Shown: positions 46,481 through 57,663, counted from the first letter of the stretch. The stretch is 64,000 nt of DNA from Mycolicibacter hiberniae (GCF_010729485.1 NZ_AP022609.1:2170001-2234000), one strand, 5' to 3'. Notes: generated from the sequence alone by a model not told the origin. A program made the numbers and translations.

Positions 46481-48462
46481 CCGCCGGCGATTTCGCCTGA
46501 GCGGCGCCACGCGGCACGCTCGGCGGCGAACGCTGCCGTCTGTCTGCTCCGGAATGCGGCGATGCCGGCGGCGTTGGCGTCCAGGAAGCTGCGGTAGGCC
46601 GGCAGCGAGAACTCGCCGTCGCAGATCTGCACCCGGCCTCGTCCAGCTGCCATGTCGGCCCGCAGGTCGAGCAGCTCGGCAGCGCTCACCGGATAGAAGC
46701 TGATGCGGTCGAAGTGCCGGAGTAACCACGGCGTTCCCGGATCGAACAGACCGGCGGCCGCGTGCCGGTGATTCCACACCTGGGTGGTGCGTCCGACGAA
46801 CTGGTAGCCGCCGGGACCCTCGATGCCGTAGATGCACAGGTAGGCGCCGCCGATCCCGACGGCGTTCTCTGGGGTCCAGGTCCGTGCCGGGTTGTATTTG
46901 GTGGTCACCAGCCGGTGCCGCGGATCCAGCGGGGTGGCCACGGGCGCCCCGAGATAGATGTCGCCCAGACCCAACACCAGATACTGCGCGTCGAAGACGA
47001 TGTCGTAGACCTCGCGGATGTCGTCAAGACCGTTGATGCGCCGGATGAATTCGATGTTCGACGGGCACCACGGCGCGTCGGGCCGCACGCCGTACATGTA
47101 GCGGCGAATGGCTTCGCCGGTGGCGGGATCGTCCCAACTCAACGGCAGTCGCACCGAGCGGCTGGGCACCACGAGCTGGTCGCAGGGCGGCAGCGCGTCG
47201 TCGATGGCGGCGACCTGTTCGATCACCTCCGGCACCGAGGTCTGTGCGGTGTCTAACTGGATCTGCAGTGACCGCACGCCGGGCGTCAGCTCCTGCAGCC
47301 CGGGCAGCGACCGCTCACGGAGCCGGTCGTAGAGCACCTGAATCCGGGCCCGCAGCGCCAAATCCAATGTCATCGGGCCGTATTCGAGCAGGATCGCATC
47401 GTCTCCGGCGCGTCGCACGGTGACGGCGGTCCCGCCGGCGTTGGTGTAGCGCTGCAGCACGCCGTCGTCGCCGTCGCCGGAGCTGGAGACCACGACGGGC
47501 CAGGCAGCGCGCCGCTGCACATTCAGTGCCGCCGGCGGCGGGGCGTGCCGAGCACGGATCGGCACCAGCCGCACCGTGTCGCCGGGCGCGAGCTGGCCCA
47601 GTTTCCAGCGGTCGGCGCGGACCACCGTCACGGGGCATACGAAACCACCCAGACTGGGGCCGTCGGGCCCGAGCAGAATCGGTGTGTCACCGGTGAAGTC
47701 CAGTGCGCCAACGCAGTAGGCGGTGTCGTGGATGTTCGACGGGTGCAGGCCGGCTTCACCGCCGTCGGGCCGAGCCCACCGCGGCTTCGGCCCGACGAGC
47801 CGCACGCCGGTGCGGTCGGAGTTGAAGTGCACGCGGTAGTCGGTGCCCGTCAGGGCGGCCATGTCGGCACGGGTCAGGAATTCCGGTGCCGCGTGCGGCC
47901 CTTCGGTGACCGCGAGCTCCCAGTGCCGGCCGATACTGGGCCGGCACTGGCTGGGTACGCGACCGAGCAACGGCGCCGCACCGTCGCCACCGACGGCGCT
48001 GAGCTGATCGGACTCCCGCAACGCCCGGCCATGATGACCGCCGGCCATACCGTGGGTGAACGTTGCTGCGCTGCCGAGGAATTCCGGCTCGGAGATCCCT
48101 CCTTCGACCAGCAGGTAGCAGCGCAGCCCGGGTCCGGCGACCGTGCCGATCTCCAGGCGGCCACCGGCGGGCACCCGCACCGGCTGCCACTGCCCCACCG
48201 GGGCGCCGTCCAGGTGCACCGGCACCGGAGCACCGGTGACGCACACCCACGCGGGTTCGCAAAAGCGCAGCGCGGGACCGGCCTTGGTGCATTCCAAGCC
48301 GGCTGCGCCTTCGGGATTGCCCAGGACCCGGTTGCCGAGCCGAAACGACACGTCGTCCATCGGCCCGGACGGCGGCACCCCGACATGCCAGTAGCCGACT
48401 CGTCCGGGCCAGTCCTGCACGGTGGTGAACATGCCCGGGGAGAGCACCTCGATGCCGATCAT
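46477..48462 (-). CDS. Stand-alone carboxyltransferase of urea/guanidine carboxylase type (AHS2-AHS1 fusion)
   Basis: A 661-residue protein. Residues 1-300 are an AHS2/KipA/PxpC domain ([18 protein letters not shown], then [18 protein letters not shown]); residues about 370-600 are an AHS1/KipI/PxpB domain ([25 protein letters not shown]). The sequence follows the middle of urea carboxylase, not 5-oxoprolinase. The ATP-grasp biotin-carboxylase domain and the C-terminal biotinyl domain of full-length urea carboxylase (about 1200 residues) are both absent. It must borrow a carboxy-biotin donor or do another reaction. Its ATG overlaps the upstream DUF1989 stop (ATGA). Last gene of a three-gene operon. 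Confidence 0.85.
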   Translation of the reverse strand: MIGIEVLSPGMFTTVQDWPGRVGYWHVGVPPSGPMDDVSFRLGNRVLGNPEGAAGLECTKAGPALRFCEPAWVCVTGAPVPVHLDGAPVGQWQPVRVPAGGRLEIGTVAGPGLRCYLLVEGGISEPEFLGSAATFTHGMAGGHHGRALRESDQLSAVGGDGAAPLLGRVPSQCRPSIGRHWELAVTEGPHAAPEFLTRADMAALTGTDYRVHFNSDRTGVRLVGPKPRWARPDGGEAGLHPSNIHDTAYCVGALDFTGDTPILLGPDGPSLGGFVCPVTVVRADRWKLGQLAPGDTVRLVPIRARHAPPPAALNVQRRAAWPVVVSSSGDGDDGVLQRYTNAGGTAVTVRRAGDDAILLEYGPMTLDLALRARIQVLYDRLRERSLPGLQELTPGVRSLQIQLDTAQTSVPEVIEQVAAIDDALPPCDQLVVPSRSVRLPLSWDDPATGEAIRRYMYGVRPDAPWCPSNIEFIRRINGLDDIREVYDIVFDAQYLVLGLGDIYLGAPVATPLDPRHRLVTTKYNPARTWTPENAVGIGGAYLCIYGIEGPGGYQFVGRTTQVWNHRHAAAGLFDPGTPWLLRHFDRISFYPVSAAELLDLRADMAAGRGRVQICDGEFSLPAYRSFLDANAAGIAAFRSRQTAAFAAERAAWRRSGEIAGG

Positions 48463-49076
48463 GGCCGGGTGATCACCATCCGGACCGGGGTCGGGTCGAA
48501 TCCGTTGCACGGGTTGTTGATCTGCGGGCAGTTGGAGACCAGGACCAGGGTGTCGATCTCGGCGCGCAGTGTCACGGCCTTGCCCGGGGCCGAGATGCCG
48601 TCGACGATCCCGAGGGTGCCGTCGGATTCGACCGGGACGTTCATGAACCAGTTGATGTTGGAGACGATATCGCGCTTTCCCAGGCCCCAGCGGGCCCCTT
48701 CGGCCAGGAAGTTCTCGACGCAGGCGTGCTGGTGGGCGGTGTGATGTCCGTAACGCAGCGTGTTGGACTCCTGCGAGCAGGCTCCGGCGATCGTGTCGTG
48801 ATTGCCCACGTCGTCGGCGACGACGGTCATCAGGGCGGTTCCGTCGGCTGCGCGCAGCACCGATCCGGTGCTCAAGAAGATGTTGCGCGCGGCGGAAACG
48901 GTGGCCTGGGCGCTGTAACGGCGGGTGTGGTCGGCCGCGTCGTAGAGCAGGCAGTCCACCGCCTGGTTGCCGTGCAGGTCGATGATCTGCAACTGCTCTC
49001 CGGTACGCACCACCGCCGACCAGGGCGCCCGGGCCGCCACCTGCTGGTCGGAGACGATCTGCGATGGACCGGTCAT
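48459..49076 (-). CDS. Urea carboxylase-associated protein 2 (DUF1989; carboxyguanidine deiminase subunit-like)
   Basis: A 205-residue DUF1989 protein. Conserved cysteine/histidine residues likely bind metal: [15 protein letters not shown], and [18 protein letters not shown]1989 pairs beside urea-carboxylase genes form CgdAB, which deiminates carboxyguanidine in guanidine degradation. It is fused by 4-base overlaps to its partner DUF1989 gene and to the carboxyltransferase gene, so the three products are expected in fixed amounts. Confidence 0.87.
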   Translation of the reverse strand: MTGPSQIVSDQQVAARAPWSAVVRTGEQLQIIDLHGNQAVDCLLYDAADHTRRYSAQATVSAARNIFLSTGSVLRAADGTALMTVVADDVGNHDTIAGACSQESNTLRYGHHTAHQHACVENFLAEGARWGLGKRDIVSNINWFMNVPVESDGTLGIVDGISAPGKAVTLRAEIDTLVLVSNCPQINNPCNGFDPTPVRMVITRP

Positions 49077-49831
49077 GAGCGCTCCCCCGCTGCTGCGGCC
49101 CAGGCCGCCTCGGTGTTGTGCACGGCGCGTTGGTATTCCGGGTCCTGATTGGCCAGGTCTGCCAACTGCTCGCCGGCCCGCCAGGCGAGCACGTCCAGTG
49201 CGGTGGACGGCGGGTCGGGGTCCAGCGGGTGTGCGGCATTGGCGGCTATCAGCAGCACCGGAAGGTGGATCAGCAGGTCGACAGCGGCGCCGGGACCTGT
49301 GGACCCGGTGAATTCCAGTGCGCCGCTGCCGGGGTCGACGCGCACTCCGCGGAAAAGCGACACCGACGGGGCGACGTCGCGAATGTCCAGGCCGTGCTTG
49401 AGCGCTCCCAGCAGGAGCAGTCGGCGGCCGGTGGCCTCGGGGCCGCAGAGCAGGTCGTGTCGTCCCGACGAGTCGGCGACAACGGTGGCCAGCACCCGGC
49501 CCTGGTCGGACAGCAGGGGGTGGCCGACACCGAGATAGGCCTGCCACGGAACTTTCATGGTGTCGGCGACATTGAGCCGTTCCCACGGCGCCTCGGCCCG
49601 GTAGAGCAGCAGGTGCGCGCAGGCGCCGCCCGCGACGTCGATCAACCGCAGCCGGCTACCGCGGGCCAGCACCTTGGTGGCATAGCCACCCGCCGGAATC
49701 GACTCTGCCCAGGTCAGCCTGCCCGGATCCACGTCGTCGGGCGTCGCCGGGATACGCATCGACGCGTGCTGCACCTGAGCGCGGGCATGGGAGCGGGCCC
49801 CGTCGGTGGAATCGGTGCGTAGGTCGTCCAT
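49073..49831 (-). CDS. Urea carboxylase-associated protein 1 (DUF1989; carboxyguanidine deiminase subunit-like)
   Basis: A 252-residue DUF1989 protein with the UAAP1 pattern: [39 protein letters not shown], and [21 protein letters not shown]. It has fewer of the presumptive metal-binding residues than its partner. First gene of the operon, starting at ATG 49831, 22 bases from a perfect palindrome (49853-49866) and facing away from the TetR gene. Confidence 0.87.
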   Translation of the reverse strand: MDDLRTDSTDGARSHARAQVQHASMRIPATPDDVDPGRLTWAESIPAGGYATKVLARGSRLRLIDVAGGACAHLLLYRAEAPWERLNVADTMKVPWQAYLGVGHPLLSDQGRVLATVVADSSGRHDLLCGPEATGRRLLLLGALKHGLDIRDVAPSVSLFRGVRVDPGSGALEFTGSTGPGAAVDLLIHLPVLLIAANAAHPLDPDPPSTALDVLAWRAGEQLADLANQDPEYQRAVHNTEAAWAAAAGERS

Positions 49832-49852
49832 GCCGGGACGCTAGCACAGTTT

Positions 49853-49866
49853 CTATCAAGTGATAG
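49853..49866. promoter_or_regulatory. Palindromic TetR-type operator between UAAP1 and tetR
   Basis: CTATCA-AG-TGATAG, a perfect inverted repeat, lies in the 104-base divergent gap. A second half-site TGATAG sits at about 49919-49924, next to the tetR start. The arrangement fits a TetR repressor controlling both its own gene and the carboxyltransferase operon. Confidence 0.6.
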
Positions 49867-49935
49867 TTTTTAGCGCGCGTGGTCCGCCTCCCGTGATCGG
49901 TAACGGGGCTGGGCAATCGTGATAGGCAATAAGGC

Positions 49936-50595
49936 GTGCAGATCGATCGCCGAGGACGTCCCAGGCTCCTAGCCTCCAGCCGGCCCGGGCGCAGCGCCCG
50001 CGACGAAATCCTTGATGCCGCGGCCGAGCTGTTCACCACCGTCGGCTACGCGGCCACCTCCACCCGACGCATCGCCGCCAGCGTCGGCATGCAGCAGGCC
50101 TCGCTGTATCACCACTTCGCCGCCAAAGACGACATGCTGGACGCACTGCTGGCCGGCACCGTCGACACCTCGGTACAGCTGGCCGCCCAGCTGCTGGCCG
50201 AGGACGGTCCCAGCGCTGCCCGGCTGCACGCCCTCGTCGTCGCCGACACCGCCCAATTGTGTGGCGGTACCTGGAATCTGGGCACGCTCTATCTACTGCC
50301 CGAGCTCCGCTTGGAGCGTTTCGCCGCCTTCCGCCGGCAACGCGAGACGCTGCGCAGCCACTATCAGCAGCTGTCGCAGGCAGTGCTCGCCGAACACCGC
50401 GGCCCCGCCGACGCCGTCGACCTGCCCTTCCGGCTGGTGGAGTCCGTCATCAATCGCCGTTCCGACGACGGCTCCTGCCCGCCGGACTATCCCTGGACCA
50501 CTGCCGAGGCGGCGCTGCGCGTCCTGGGCGTCACCCGGGGACTTTCCGGCATGCGCGCGGCGACCGCGCGCCGTTTGGGGTTGGCGCCGACGTAG
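49936..50595 (+). CDS. TetR-family transcriptional regulator
   Basis: A 219-residue TetR repressor: helix-turn-helix at about residues 20-66 (ARDEILDAAAELFTTVGYAA, then RRIAASVGMQQASLYHHFAAK), and a large helical ligand domain. Divergent placement from the DUF1989-carboxyltransferase operon and the palindrome between them make it the likely local regulator. The ligand may be guanidine-, urea- or amidine-like, by inference only. GTG 49936 has no clear ribosome site and may be leaderless. Confidence 0.9.
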   Translation: MQIDRRGRPRLLASSRPGRSARDEILDAAAELFTTVGYAATSTRRIAASVGMQQASLYHHFAAKDDMLDALLAGTVDTSVQLAAQLLAEDGPSAARLHALVVADTAQLCGGTWNLGTLYLLPELRLERFAAFRRQRETLRSHYQQLSQAVLAEHRGPADAVDLPFRLVESVINRRSDDGSCPPDYPWTTAEAALRVLGVTRGLSGMRAATARRLGLAPT

Positions 50596-50607
50596 GCCGC
50601 GGTCGTC

Positions 50608-51087
50608 TCAGCGGCCGGCCAATTTGGCCGCCAGGCGCCGGTTCACCGGTTCGGGCAACAGGTCGCTGACATCTCCGCCCATCGAGGCCACCTCTTTGGC
50701 CAGCGACGACGACACGAATGAATAGCGCGGCGTGGTCGCCACAAAAAACGTGTCGACGCCGGCGATGTGCTTGTTCATCTGGGCCATCTGCAGCTCGTAC
50801 TCGAAGTCGGTGCCGGTGCGCAGGCCTTTGACGATCGCGGTCAGCCCCCGCTCCCGGACGAAGTCCACCACCAATCCCCTGCCGGACTCGGCACGCACGT
50901 TGGGCAGATGCGCGGTGGCTTCGGCGATCATCTCGAGGCGCTCGTCGAGGGTGAACATCCCCTGCTTGGCAGGGTTCACCAGCACCGCGGCCACCACCTC
51001 GTCGAACTGGGCGGCAGCGCGCTCCAGGATGTCCACATGTCCCAGGGTCACCGGATCGAAGGAACCGGGGCAAACGGCGCCGCTCAT
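50608..51087 (-). CDS. coaD: Phosphopantetheine adenylyltransferase CoaD
   Basis: PPAT transfers AMP from ATP to 4'-phosphopantetheine in coenzyme A synthesis. The 159-residue protein has the nucleotidyltransferase motif [12 protein letters not shown] (His17) and the C-terminal [11 protein letters not shown] loop corresponding to ISSTxxKE. Size and motifs match M. tuberculosis CoaD (Rv2965c). It follows rsmD by 46 bases on the minus strand. Confidence 0.96.
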   Translation of the reverse strand: MSGAVCPGSFDPVTLGHVDILERAAAQFDEVVAAVLVNPAKQGMFTLDERLEMIAEATAHLPNVRAESGRGLVVDFVRERGLTAIVKGLRTGTDFEYELQMAQMNKHIAGVDTFFVATTPRYSFVSSSLAKEVASMGGDVSDLLPEPVNRRLAAKLAGR

Positions 51088-51133
51088 AGGCGTCGACGCT
51101 ACACGCCCGGCTTCGAAACGCCTGCGTTCGCCG

Positions 51134-51688
51134 CTACTCCCGTTCGGCCAGATCCAGGCGAGTGTCGCCGTACCGGCGAGACGGCCAGGCCTGCCAGCCC
51201 TGCGGCCAGCTCACCGCCGGGCTGCCAGCAGCACGCTCGATCACCACGACAGTGCCTGCAGCAGCCCAACCCCCGGCGGTCAACAGCCCTGGCAGCGCGT
51301 CGATTTCGGAGGCCTCTACTTCATACGGCGGGTCGGCCAGCACCAGATCGACCGGCGTCCCGGTCCCCGTGGCGAGCACCGCAGCCACTGTCCCGCGGCG
51401 CAACACCGCACCGGCCAGTCCCAGCGATGCGATGTTTGCCGCCAGCACATCGCCTGCGCGACGGTCGGATTCGACGAACATCGCCGTCGCAGCGCCGCGA
51501 GACAGCGCTTCCAAACCCAACGCTCCAGACCCGGCGTACAAATCCAGCACCGCCATGTCGGTGAGGTCCATCCGGGCATCCAGCATGTTGAACAGGGCCT
51601 CGCGCACCCGATCGGTGGTGGGCCGGGTACCGCGCGGCGGCACGGCGATGCGCCGCCCGCCCGCTGCGCCCCCGACGATGCGGGTCAT
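51134..51688 (-). CDS. rsmD: 16S rRNA (guanine966-N2)-methyltransferase RsmD
   Basis: A 184-residue Rossmann-fold methyltransferase with S-adenosylmethionine motif [18 protein letters not shown] (48-65) and the catalytic DPPY (119-122) typical of N2-guanine methylation. ATG 51688 ([14 protein letters not shown]) was preferred to GTG 51697, because the family begins at this strand. The gene is between pca and coaD as in M. tuberculosis Rv2966c. Confidence 0.94.
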   Translation of the reverse strand: MTRIVGGAAGGRRIAVPPRGTRPTTDRVREALFNMLDARMDLTDMAVLDLYAGSGALGLEALSRGAATAMFVESDRRAGDVLAANIASLGLAGAVLRRGTVAAVLATGTGTPVDLVLADPPYEVEASEIDALPGLLTAGGWAAAGTVVVIERAAGSPAVSWPQGWQAWPSRRYGDTRLDLAERE

Positions 51689-51734
51689 GACCGCCACCTG
51701 TGCGCACAGCTGCGCTGGGCATCCGCACCGGCGA

Positions 51735-54700
51735 TCAGCTCAACACCACCAGCAGGTCGCCGCCTTCGACCTGGGCGGTGGCCGCCACCGCCACCCGGGC
51801 GACGGTTCCATCGGTGGGCGCCGTGATGGCCGCCTCCATCTTCATCGCCTCGATGGTGGCGACGGTCTGTCCCGCGCTCACCTGCTGCCCCTCGGCCACC
51901 CCGATCGTGACCACGCCGGCAAACGGTGCGGCGATATGGCCGGGCTTGTTCCGGTCCGCCTTCTCCGCGACCGGCACCACGCTGGCCACGCTGCGGTCTC
52001 GCACCTCGACCGGCCGCAACTGACCGTTGATGATGCACATCACCGTGCGCATGCCCCGTTCATCCGGCTCGGAGATGGCCTCGAGCCCGATCAGCAGCTC
52101 CACCCCGCGCTCCAGCCGCACCCGGTGTTCCTCGCCTTGGCGCAAGCCGTAGAAGAACTGGTTGGCCGACAGTCTCGAGATGTCGCCATAGAGTTCCCGA
52201 TCCGCCTCGAAATCCTTGGTGGGGCCGGGGAACAGCAGGTGATTGAGCCGGGCCTGACGTGGCGGTCCGGACTTGCCCAGCACGGCCTCGTCGTCTGCCG
52301 AGAGCTGCTGGACCTCCCGCGGGGCGCCCCTGCCGACCAGTGCCTTGGCGCGCAACGGTTCCGGCCAGCCGCCGGCCGGCTCGCCCAACTCGCCGCGCAG
52401 GAAACCGATCACCGAATCCGGGATGTCGACCCGGGACGGGTCCGCGGCGAACTCCTCGGCGCTCACGCCTGCTCCGACCAGCGCCAGCGCCAGGTCTCCG
52501 ACCACCTTCGAACTGGGGGTGACCTTGATCAGCCGGCCGAGGATGGCATCGGCGGCCGCATAGTTGACCTCCACGTCCTCGAACCGGTCTGCCAGCCCCA
52601 GCGCCTTGGCCTGCTGGCGCAGATTCGACAGCTGGCCGCCGGGTATCTCATGGCGGTACACCCTCCCGGTCGGCGCTGCCAGACCGGACTCGAACGGCGC
52701 GTACACCTTTCGCAGCGCCTCCCAGTACGGTTCCAGGTCACAGGCCGCGTCCAGTGAGATCCCGGTGTCGTAGCCGGTGTGGGCCGCGGCGGCGATGATC
52801 GAACTCAACGATGGTTGACTGGTGGTTCCCGCCAGGGGCGCAGCCGCACCGTCGACGGCGTCCGCTCCGGCCTGCCATGCGGCGACGTAACTGGCGAGCT
52901 GACCACCGGCGGTGTCGTGAGTGTGCACGTGGATAGGCAAGTCGAAGCGACTGCGCAGCGCGCTCACCAGGGTGCTCGCCGCTGCGGGACGCAACAGTCC
53001 CGCCATGTCCTTGATCGCCAGCACATGCGCCCCGGCACCGACGATCTGTTCGGCGAGCCTCAGGTAGTAGTCCAGCGTGTAGAGCTTTTCGTCCGGGCTG
53101 GCCAGATCCCCGGTGTAGCACATGGCGACTTCGGCTACCGCACTGCCGGTTTCCCGCACCGCGTCGATGGCGGGAAGCATCGAATCGACGTTGTTGAGCG
53201 CATCGAAGATCCGGAAGATGTCAATGCCGGTTTCGGCTGCCTCCTGCACGAACGCCGAGGTCACCAGCTCCGGGTAGGGCGTGTAACCGACGGTGTTACG
53301 GCCGCGCAGCAGCATCTGCAGGCAGATGTTGGGCAGCGTCTCGCGCAACGCGGCCAGCCGCTCCCAGGGGTCTTCCTTCAAAAACCGCAGCGCGACATCG
53401 TAGGTCGCTCCGCCCCAGCACTCGACCGAGAGCAGCTCGGGCATGGTGCGGGCCACGTAAGGCGCCACCTTGACCAACCCGCTGGTGCGCACCCGGGTGG
53501 CCAGCAACGACTGGTGGGCGTCCCGGAACGTGGTGTCGGTGACGCCCAAGGCCGGTGAGTCCCGGAGCCAGCGGGCGAAACCCTCCGGCCCCAGCTCGAC
53601 CAGTCGCTGCTTGGAACCCGGCGGCGGTGGCACCGTCAGGTCCAACTCGGGCAGCTTGTCACGCGGGTAGACCGTCGACGGCCGGGTGCCGTGCGGACTG
53701 TTGACGGTGACATCGGCCAGGTAGTTCAGGATTCTCGTGCCACGGTCGGCCGAGGCACGCGCGGTGAGCAGTTGCGGCCGCTCATCGATGAACGAGGTGG
53801 TGACGTGCCCGGCTGAGAAGTCCGGGTCGTCGAGCACCGCCTGCAGGAACGGGATGTTGGTGGCCACCCCGCGGATGCGGAACTCCGCGATGGCCCGGCG
53901 GGCCCGCTTCACCGCGGTGGGAAAATCCCTTCCCCGGCAGGTCAGTTTGACCAGCATCGAGTCGAAGTGGGCGCTGACCTCCGCACCCAGGTTGGTACCG
54001 CCGTCCAGCCGGATGCCGGCCCCGCCCGGACTGCGGTAGGCGCTGATTCGCCCGGTGTCGGGTCGGAAGCCGTTGGCCGGGTCCTCGGTGGTGATACGGC
54101 ATTGCAGCGCCGCACCGTGCAGCGTGATCGAGTCCTGCGACAACCCGAGGTCCGCCAGCGACTCGCCCGCTGCGATCCGAAGCTGCGACGACACCAGGTC
54201 CACATCGGTGATCTCTTCGGTGACGGTGTGCTCCACCTGGATCCGGGGATTCATCTCGATGAACACATGGTGACCGCGTTCGTCGACGAGGAACTCCACC
54301 GTGCCAGCACAGGTGTAACCGATATGGCGTGCGAAGGCGACGGCGTCGGCGCAGATCTTCTCGCGCAGCGCGGGATCCAGATTCGGCGCCGGCGCCAGCT
54401 CGACGACCTTCTGATGCCGGCGCTGAACGCTGCAGTCGCGCTCGTAGAGGTGGATCACGTTGCCGTGGTTGTCGGCCAGGATCTGGACCTCGATGTGGCG
54501 CGGGTTCACCACCGCCTGCTCGAGGTAGACGTGGGCGTCCCCGAACGCCGAATCCGCTTCGCGGCTGGCGGCCTCCACGGCTTCTGCCAGCGCGTCGGCG
54601 TCGGCGACACGGCGCATACCGCGCCCGCCACCGCCGGCCACCGCCTTGACGAACAGGGGGAAGGTCATGTCCTGGGCCGCGGCGAGCAACTGCGCCACCG

Positions 54701-55118
54701 ATGTCGACGGCGCCGACGATGCCAGCACCGGCAGGCCCGCCTCCCGCGCGGCTGCCACCGCGCGAGACTTGTTCCCGGTCAGTGCCAGCACCGCGGCACT
54801 GGGACCGACGAAGGTGATGCCGGCGTCCGCGCACGCCTGGGCCAGCCGGGGATTCTCGGAGAGAAACCCGTAGCCCGGGTACACCGCGTCGGCGCCGCAG
54901 CGGATCGCGGTGCCGACGATCTCGTCGACCGACAGGTAGGCGCGGACCGGATGGCCCTCTTCGCCGATCTGGTAGGACTCGTCTGCCTTGAGCCGGTGCA
55001 GCGAGTTGCGGTCCTCGTAGGGATAGACGGCCACGGTGCCGACCCCGAGTTCGCAGGCGGCACGGAAGGCACGGACAGCGATCTCCCCGCGGTTGGCCAC
55101 CAGCACTTTGGAGATCAC
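51735..55118 (-). CDS. pca: Pyruvate carboxylase
   Basis: Pyruvate carboxylase makes oxaloacetate from pyruvate, bicarbonate and ATP. The 1127 residues fall into a biotin carboxylase domain (1-450; [16 protein letters not shown]-grasp [23 protein letters not shown]), a carboxyltransferase domain ([19 protein letters not shown], then HVHTHDTAG), and a biotinyl domain with Lys1093 in EAMKMEA. Length matches M. tuberculosis Pca. GTG 55118 was chosen, with AGGGG about 5 bases upstream. It carries the only biotin carboxylase and biotinyl domains in this window. Confidence 0.97.
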   Translation of the reverse strand: MISKVLVANRGEIAVRAFRAACELGVGTVAVYPYEDRNSLHRLKADESYQIGEEGHPVRAYLSVDEIVGTAIRCGADAVYPGYGFLSENPRLAQACADAGITFVGPSAAVLALTGNKSRAVAAAREAGLPVLASSAPSTSVAQLLAAAQDMTFPLFVKAVAGGGGRGMRRVADADALAEAVEAASREADSAFGDAHVYLEQAVVNPRHIEVQILADNHGNVIHLYERDCSVQRRHQKVVELAPAPNLDPALREKICADAVAFARHIGYTCAGTVEFLVDERGHHVFIEMNPRIQVEHTVTEEITDVDLVSSQLRIAAGESLADLGLSQDSITLHGAALQCRITTEDPANGFRPDTGRISAYRSPGGAGIRLDGGTNLGAEVSAHFDSMLVKLTCRGRDFPTAVKRARRAIAEFRIRGVATNIPFLQAVLDDPDFSAGHVTTSFIDERPQLLTARASADRGTRILNYLADVTVNSPHGTRPSTVYPRDKLPELDLTVPPPPGSKQRLVELGPEGFARWLRDSPALGVTDTTFRDAHQSLLATRVRTSGLVKVAPYVARTMPELLSVECWGGATYDVALRFLKEDPWERLAALRETLPNICLQMLLRGRNTVGYTPYPELVTSAFVQEAAETGIDIFRIFDALNNVDSMLPAIDAVRETGSAVAEVAMCYTGDLASPDEKLYTLDYYLRLAEQIVGAGAHVLAIKDMAGLLRPAAASTLVSALRSRFDLPIHVHTHDTAGGQLASYVAAWQAGADAVDGAAAPLAGTTSQPSLSSIIAAAAHTGYDTGISLDAACDLEPYWEALRKVYAPFESGLAAPTGRVYRHEIPGGQLSNLRQQAKALGLADRFEDVEVNYAAADAILGRLIKVTPSSKVVGDLALALVGAGVSAEEFAADPSRVDIPDSVIGFLRGELGEPAGGWPEPLRAKALVGRGAPREVQQLSADDEAVLGKSGPPRQARLNHLLFPGPTKDFEADRELYGDISRLSANQFFYGLRQGEEHRVRLERGVELLIGLEAISEPDERGMRTVMCIINGQLRPVEVRDRSVASVVPVAEKADRNKPGHIAAPFAGVVTIGVAEGQQVSAGQTVATIEAMKMEAAITAPTDGTVARVAVAATAQVEGGDLLVVLS

Positions 55119-55126
55119 ATCCACCC

Positions 55127-55741
55127 CTACAACAGCGTTATCCAGTAGTCCTGAAACCGAATAAATATCAACAGGAATAACGCGATAAACCATAACGCAG
55201 CCACGGTCCAGCGCCACCGGTGCAAATATTGCAAATTGTTGCGTATATCGCTCTGCTCATATGCCAGGGCTGCGAACATCACCAGCAGGCACAGCGTGAC
55301 CGCCCAGACCACCATGCAGTACGGGCACAGCGCTCCGATGCGGTACAGGCTCTGAAAGATCAGCCAGTGCACGAAACCCGCCCCCGCCAGGGTGCCCAGT
55401 GCCAGCCCGTTCCAATACCACCGGGGCAGTGGAACTTTCCCAACAGCCAGCACACCGGTGACGATCACCACGGTGAATGCGATGATGCCCAGCAGCGGGT
55501 TGGGGAAGCCCAGCACGGAGGCCTGCGGGGTGACCATCACCGACCCGCACGACAGCACCGGGTTGAGGTTGCACGACGGCACGTACCCCGAGTCCAGCAG
55601 CAGCTTGATCTTCTCGACGGTCAGCGTGACCGAGGCGGCCAGCCCGATGACTCCGCCGATCAGCACCGCCCAGGCCCGCGACGCGGCGAGCGGCACCGCC
55701 TGCTGCTCGTGCGGTTCTACCGCCGAAGCGGTGATGGTCAC
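55127..55741 (-). CDS. Vitamin K epoxide reductase-family protein (VKOR)
   Basis: A 204-residue VKOR homologue with four or five membrane helices. The two cysteine pairs are present: Cys57/Cys65 (SCNLNPVLSCG) and Cys139/Cys142 (CPYC). VKOR reoxidises the DsbA-like partner using menaquinone in mycobacteria. It overlaps by 4 bases with the upstream DsbA-like gene, and lies 8 bases before pca. Confidence 0.95.
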   Translation of the reverse strand: MTITASAVEPHEQQAVPLAASRAWAVLIGGVIGLAASVTLTVEKIKLLLDSGYVPSCNLNPVLSCGSVMVTPQASVLGFPNPLLGIIAFTVVIVTGVLAVGKVPLPRWYWNGLALGTLAGAGFVHWLIFQSLYRIGALCPYCMVVWAVTLCLLVMFAALAYEQSDIRNNLQYLHRWRWTVAALWFIALFLLIFIRFQDYWITLL

Positions 55742-56496
55742 GACTCCGGGGCCGCGGGCACCGACATGCCCGGCAGGTCACCGACGATCTCGCGGATCTT
55801 GGAGACCAGGGCCTCTGGGGTGGAGGGCCGGTAGTCCTCGCCGTTGATCCGCAACGTGGGGGTGGCGTGGATGCCGCCGGCCGCAGCCATACCGCCCACC
55901 ATCTTGAGGTATTTGCCGCTGTTGATGCACGCCGGAACGGTCCCGGCAGCCCCGGCCTGGCGGGCCAGCTCGATGAGGCGCTTGTTGTCCGGGAAGTCGG
56001 TCCCGATCTCCGACGGCTGAAGCTGCTCGGTGTAGAGCGCGGTGTGGAACCGGCGGAAGGCGTCGTTGTTCTCGTCGGCGACGCAGTAGGCGGCGGCACC
56101 GGCACGCGACGAGTAGTTGTCGTTCTGCGGCCGGTCCAGGATCGCGACCATGTGGTAGTCGGCGGCGATCGCCCCGCTGTCGATCAGCCGGGACACGGTG
56201 GGACCGAAGGCCCGCTCCAGGTTGCCGCAGGCCGGGCAGAGGAAGTCCTCATAGAACGTCAGCACGGCCTTGGGCTCGTCGGTGCCCTCCTTGGTGACCA
56301 GCTTGCTCGAGGTGACCCGGACCGCCTCGCCGGCACTGGCGCCCTTCTTGTGGCCGTTGGACACCACGATGTAGCCGATCAGACCCACCGCGAAGACCAC
56401 CACGATGGCGACCAGCCCGATCTGCATGGCGAGATTGCGTTTCTGGTCGCCGGCCTTCAAGCCGGAGGCGCCGGGGCGTTTGGGTTTGCTGGCCAC
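55738..56496 (-). CDS. Membrane-anchored DsbA-like thiol:disulfide oxidoreductase (Rv2969c-like)
   Basis: A 252-residue exported thioredoxin-fold protein. One N-terminal transmembrane anchor (25-45) is followed by the active site C87-P-A-C90, the cis-proline loop HATPTLRI, and a second cysteine pair (YCVADE and ACINSG). M. tuberculosis DsbA (Rv2969c) needs VKOR for reoxidation; the 4-base overlap of these genes reflects that partnership. The start is GTG at 56496. Confidence 0.94.
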   Translation of the reverse strand: MASKPKRPGASGLKAGDQKRNLAMQIGLVAIVVVFAVGLIGYIVVSNGHKKGASAGEAVRVTSSKLVTKEGTDEPKAVLTFYEDFLCPACGNLERAFGPTVSRLIDSGAIAADYHMVAILDRPQNDNYSSRAGAAAYCVADENNDAFRRFHTALYTEQLQPSEIGTDFPDNKRLIELARQAGAAGTVPACINSGKYLKMVGGMAAAGGIHATPTLRINGEDYRPSTPEALVSKIREIVGDLPGMSVPAAPES

Positions 56497-56559
56497 AGTC
56501 GGTTGGTCCTCGTCTTCGGTGGTCGGTTGTGCGGCTCTACAGTACCGGCGTGAGCGGCC

Positions 56560-57663
56560 TCAGCCGCGGCTGAGGTGGGCGCGCAGCGCCGAGATCAGCT
56601 CACCAGTGGCAGTCGCGCTGCCGCCGCCCAGACCGAACAGATTGATGAACGCGTGTGTCAAGGTCGGCATCCGCCGCAGGTCGACGACGACTCCGGCCTC
56701 GCGCAGGGCCGCAGCGAACTGCTCGCCCTCGTCGTAGAGCGGATCGAAACCCGCCAGCGCCATCAGTACCGGCGGCAGTCCCGACAGGTCGTCGGCCAGC
56801 AGCGGAGACACCCGCGGGTCACTGGGGTCGAGCTGCGATCGGCCCACATATTGCTCGGTGAACCAGTCGATGTCGTGCTTGGTCAGCAGGAAACCCTCCC
56901 CGTAGAGGGTGCGCGAGCGGGTCTGGGCGGTGCTGTCGGCCACCGGGTAGATCAGCCACTGCAGCACGGGCGCCGGCCCGCCCTCGTCGCGGGCCCGCAG
57001 CGCCACCCCGGCGGCCAGGTTGGCGCCCGCGCTGTCCCCGCCGACAGCGACCCGGCCGGTCAGTCCGCCCAGTTCGGCGGCGTGGTCGACGGCCCAGCGG
57101 AACGCCGCGCAGGCGTCGTCGAGTGCCGCCGGCGCGGGATGCTCGGGCGCCAGCCGGTAATCCACCGACAGCACCGCAACGTCGCCGTCACGGCAGGTCA
57201 GCCGACAGATCGCGTCGTGGCTGTCCAAGTCGCCGAGCACAAATCCGCCACCGTGGTAGAAGACGAGCAGCGGCTTGGCGCCGTCACCGGGCGGGCGGTA
57301 GTGCCGAGCGGCGATGTCGCCGGCGGGGCCGGGCAACACGAGGTCGCGTACATCGACGCGGATGTCGCCGCCGCCGAGCCCGTCGGAGGTCAGGCGCAAC
57401 TGGGCGCGGGAGGCGTCCGCGTCGTCACCGATGACCAATCCGTGGACACCCATCGCGTGCTGTGCGGCCAGCGTCAATCGCAGCGTGGGGTCGAGGGTCT
57501 TGCCGTCGATGGTCACCGACCGCCCGCCGGTCAGGAGCCGCTGCACCCCGATCGGCAGCCTTGGAGTGACCTTCATGCCGGCCTTCACCAGGGTGCTCTT
57601 TAGCTGATCGGACCACCTGGCACCCCGCCGGGAACCGGGCCCGGCTGGCAGACTTCGTGGCAT
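56560..57663 (-). CDS. lipN: Hormone-sensitive-lipase-family esterase LipN
   Basis: A 367-residue HSL-family esterase. Oxyanion motif H137-GGGF, nucleophile Ser211 in GGDSAGAN, an Asp in AGFDPLYDEG, and His in LTHAFINLF complete the triad. The N-terminal cap (1-90) is typical of the LipN group. ATG 57663 aligns with the family start (MPRSLPAG), yet its CAT shares CATG with the ATG of the divergent aldo-keto reductase gene at 57662, so each start lies inside the other gene's first codon. Confidence 0.92.
   Translation of the reverse strand: MPRSLPAGPGSRRGARWSDQLKSTLVKAGMKVTPRLPIGVQRLLTGGRSVTIDGKTLDPTLRLTLAAQHAMGVHGLVIGDDADASRAQLRLTSDGLGGGDIRVDVRDLVLPGPAGDIAARHYRPPGDGAKPLLVFYHGGGFVLGDLDSHDAICRLTCRDGDVAVLSVDYRLAPEHPAPAALDDACAAFRWAVDHAAELGGLTGRVAVGGDSAGANLAAGVALRARDEGGPAPVLQWLIYPVADSTAQTRSRTLYGEGFLLTKHDIDWFTEQYVGRSQLDPSDPRVSPLLADDLSGLPPVLMALAGFDPLYDEGEQFAAALREAGVVVDLRRMPTLTHAFINLFGLGGGSATATGELISALRAHLSRG

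Noticed and set aside
49832..49935. Guanidine riboswitch upstream of the DUF1989 operon
   Set aside because: The 104-base gap holds a TetR-type palindrome; no guanidine-I, -II or -III conserved elements were recognised.
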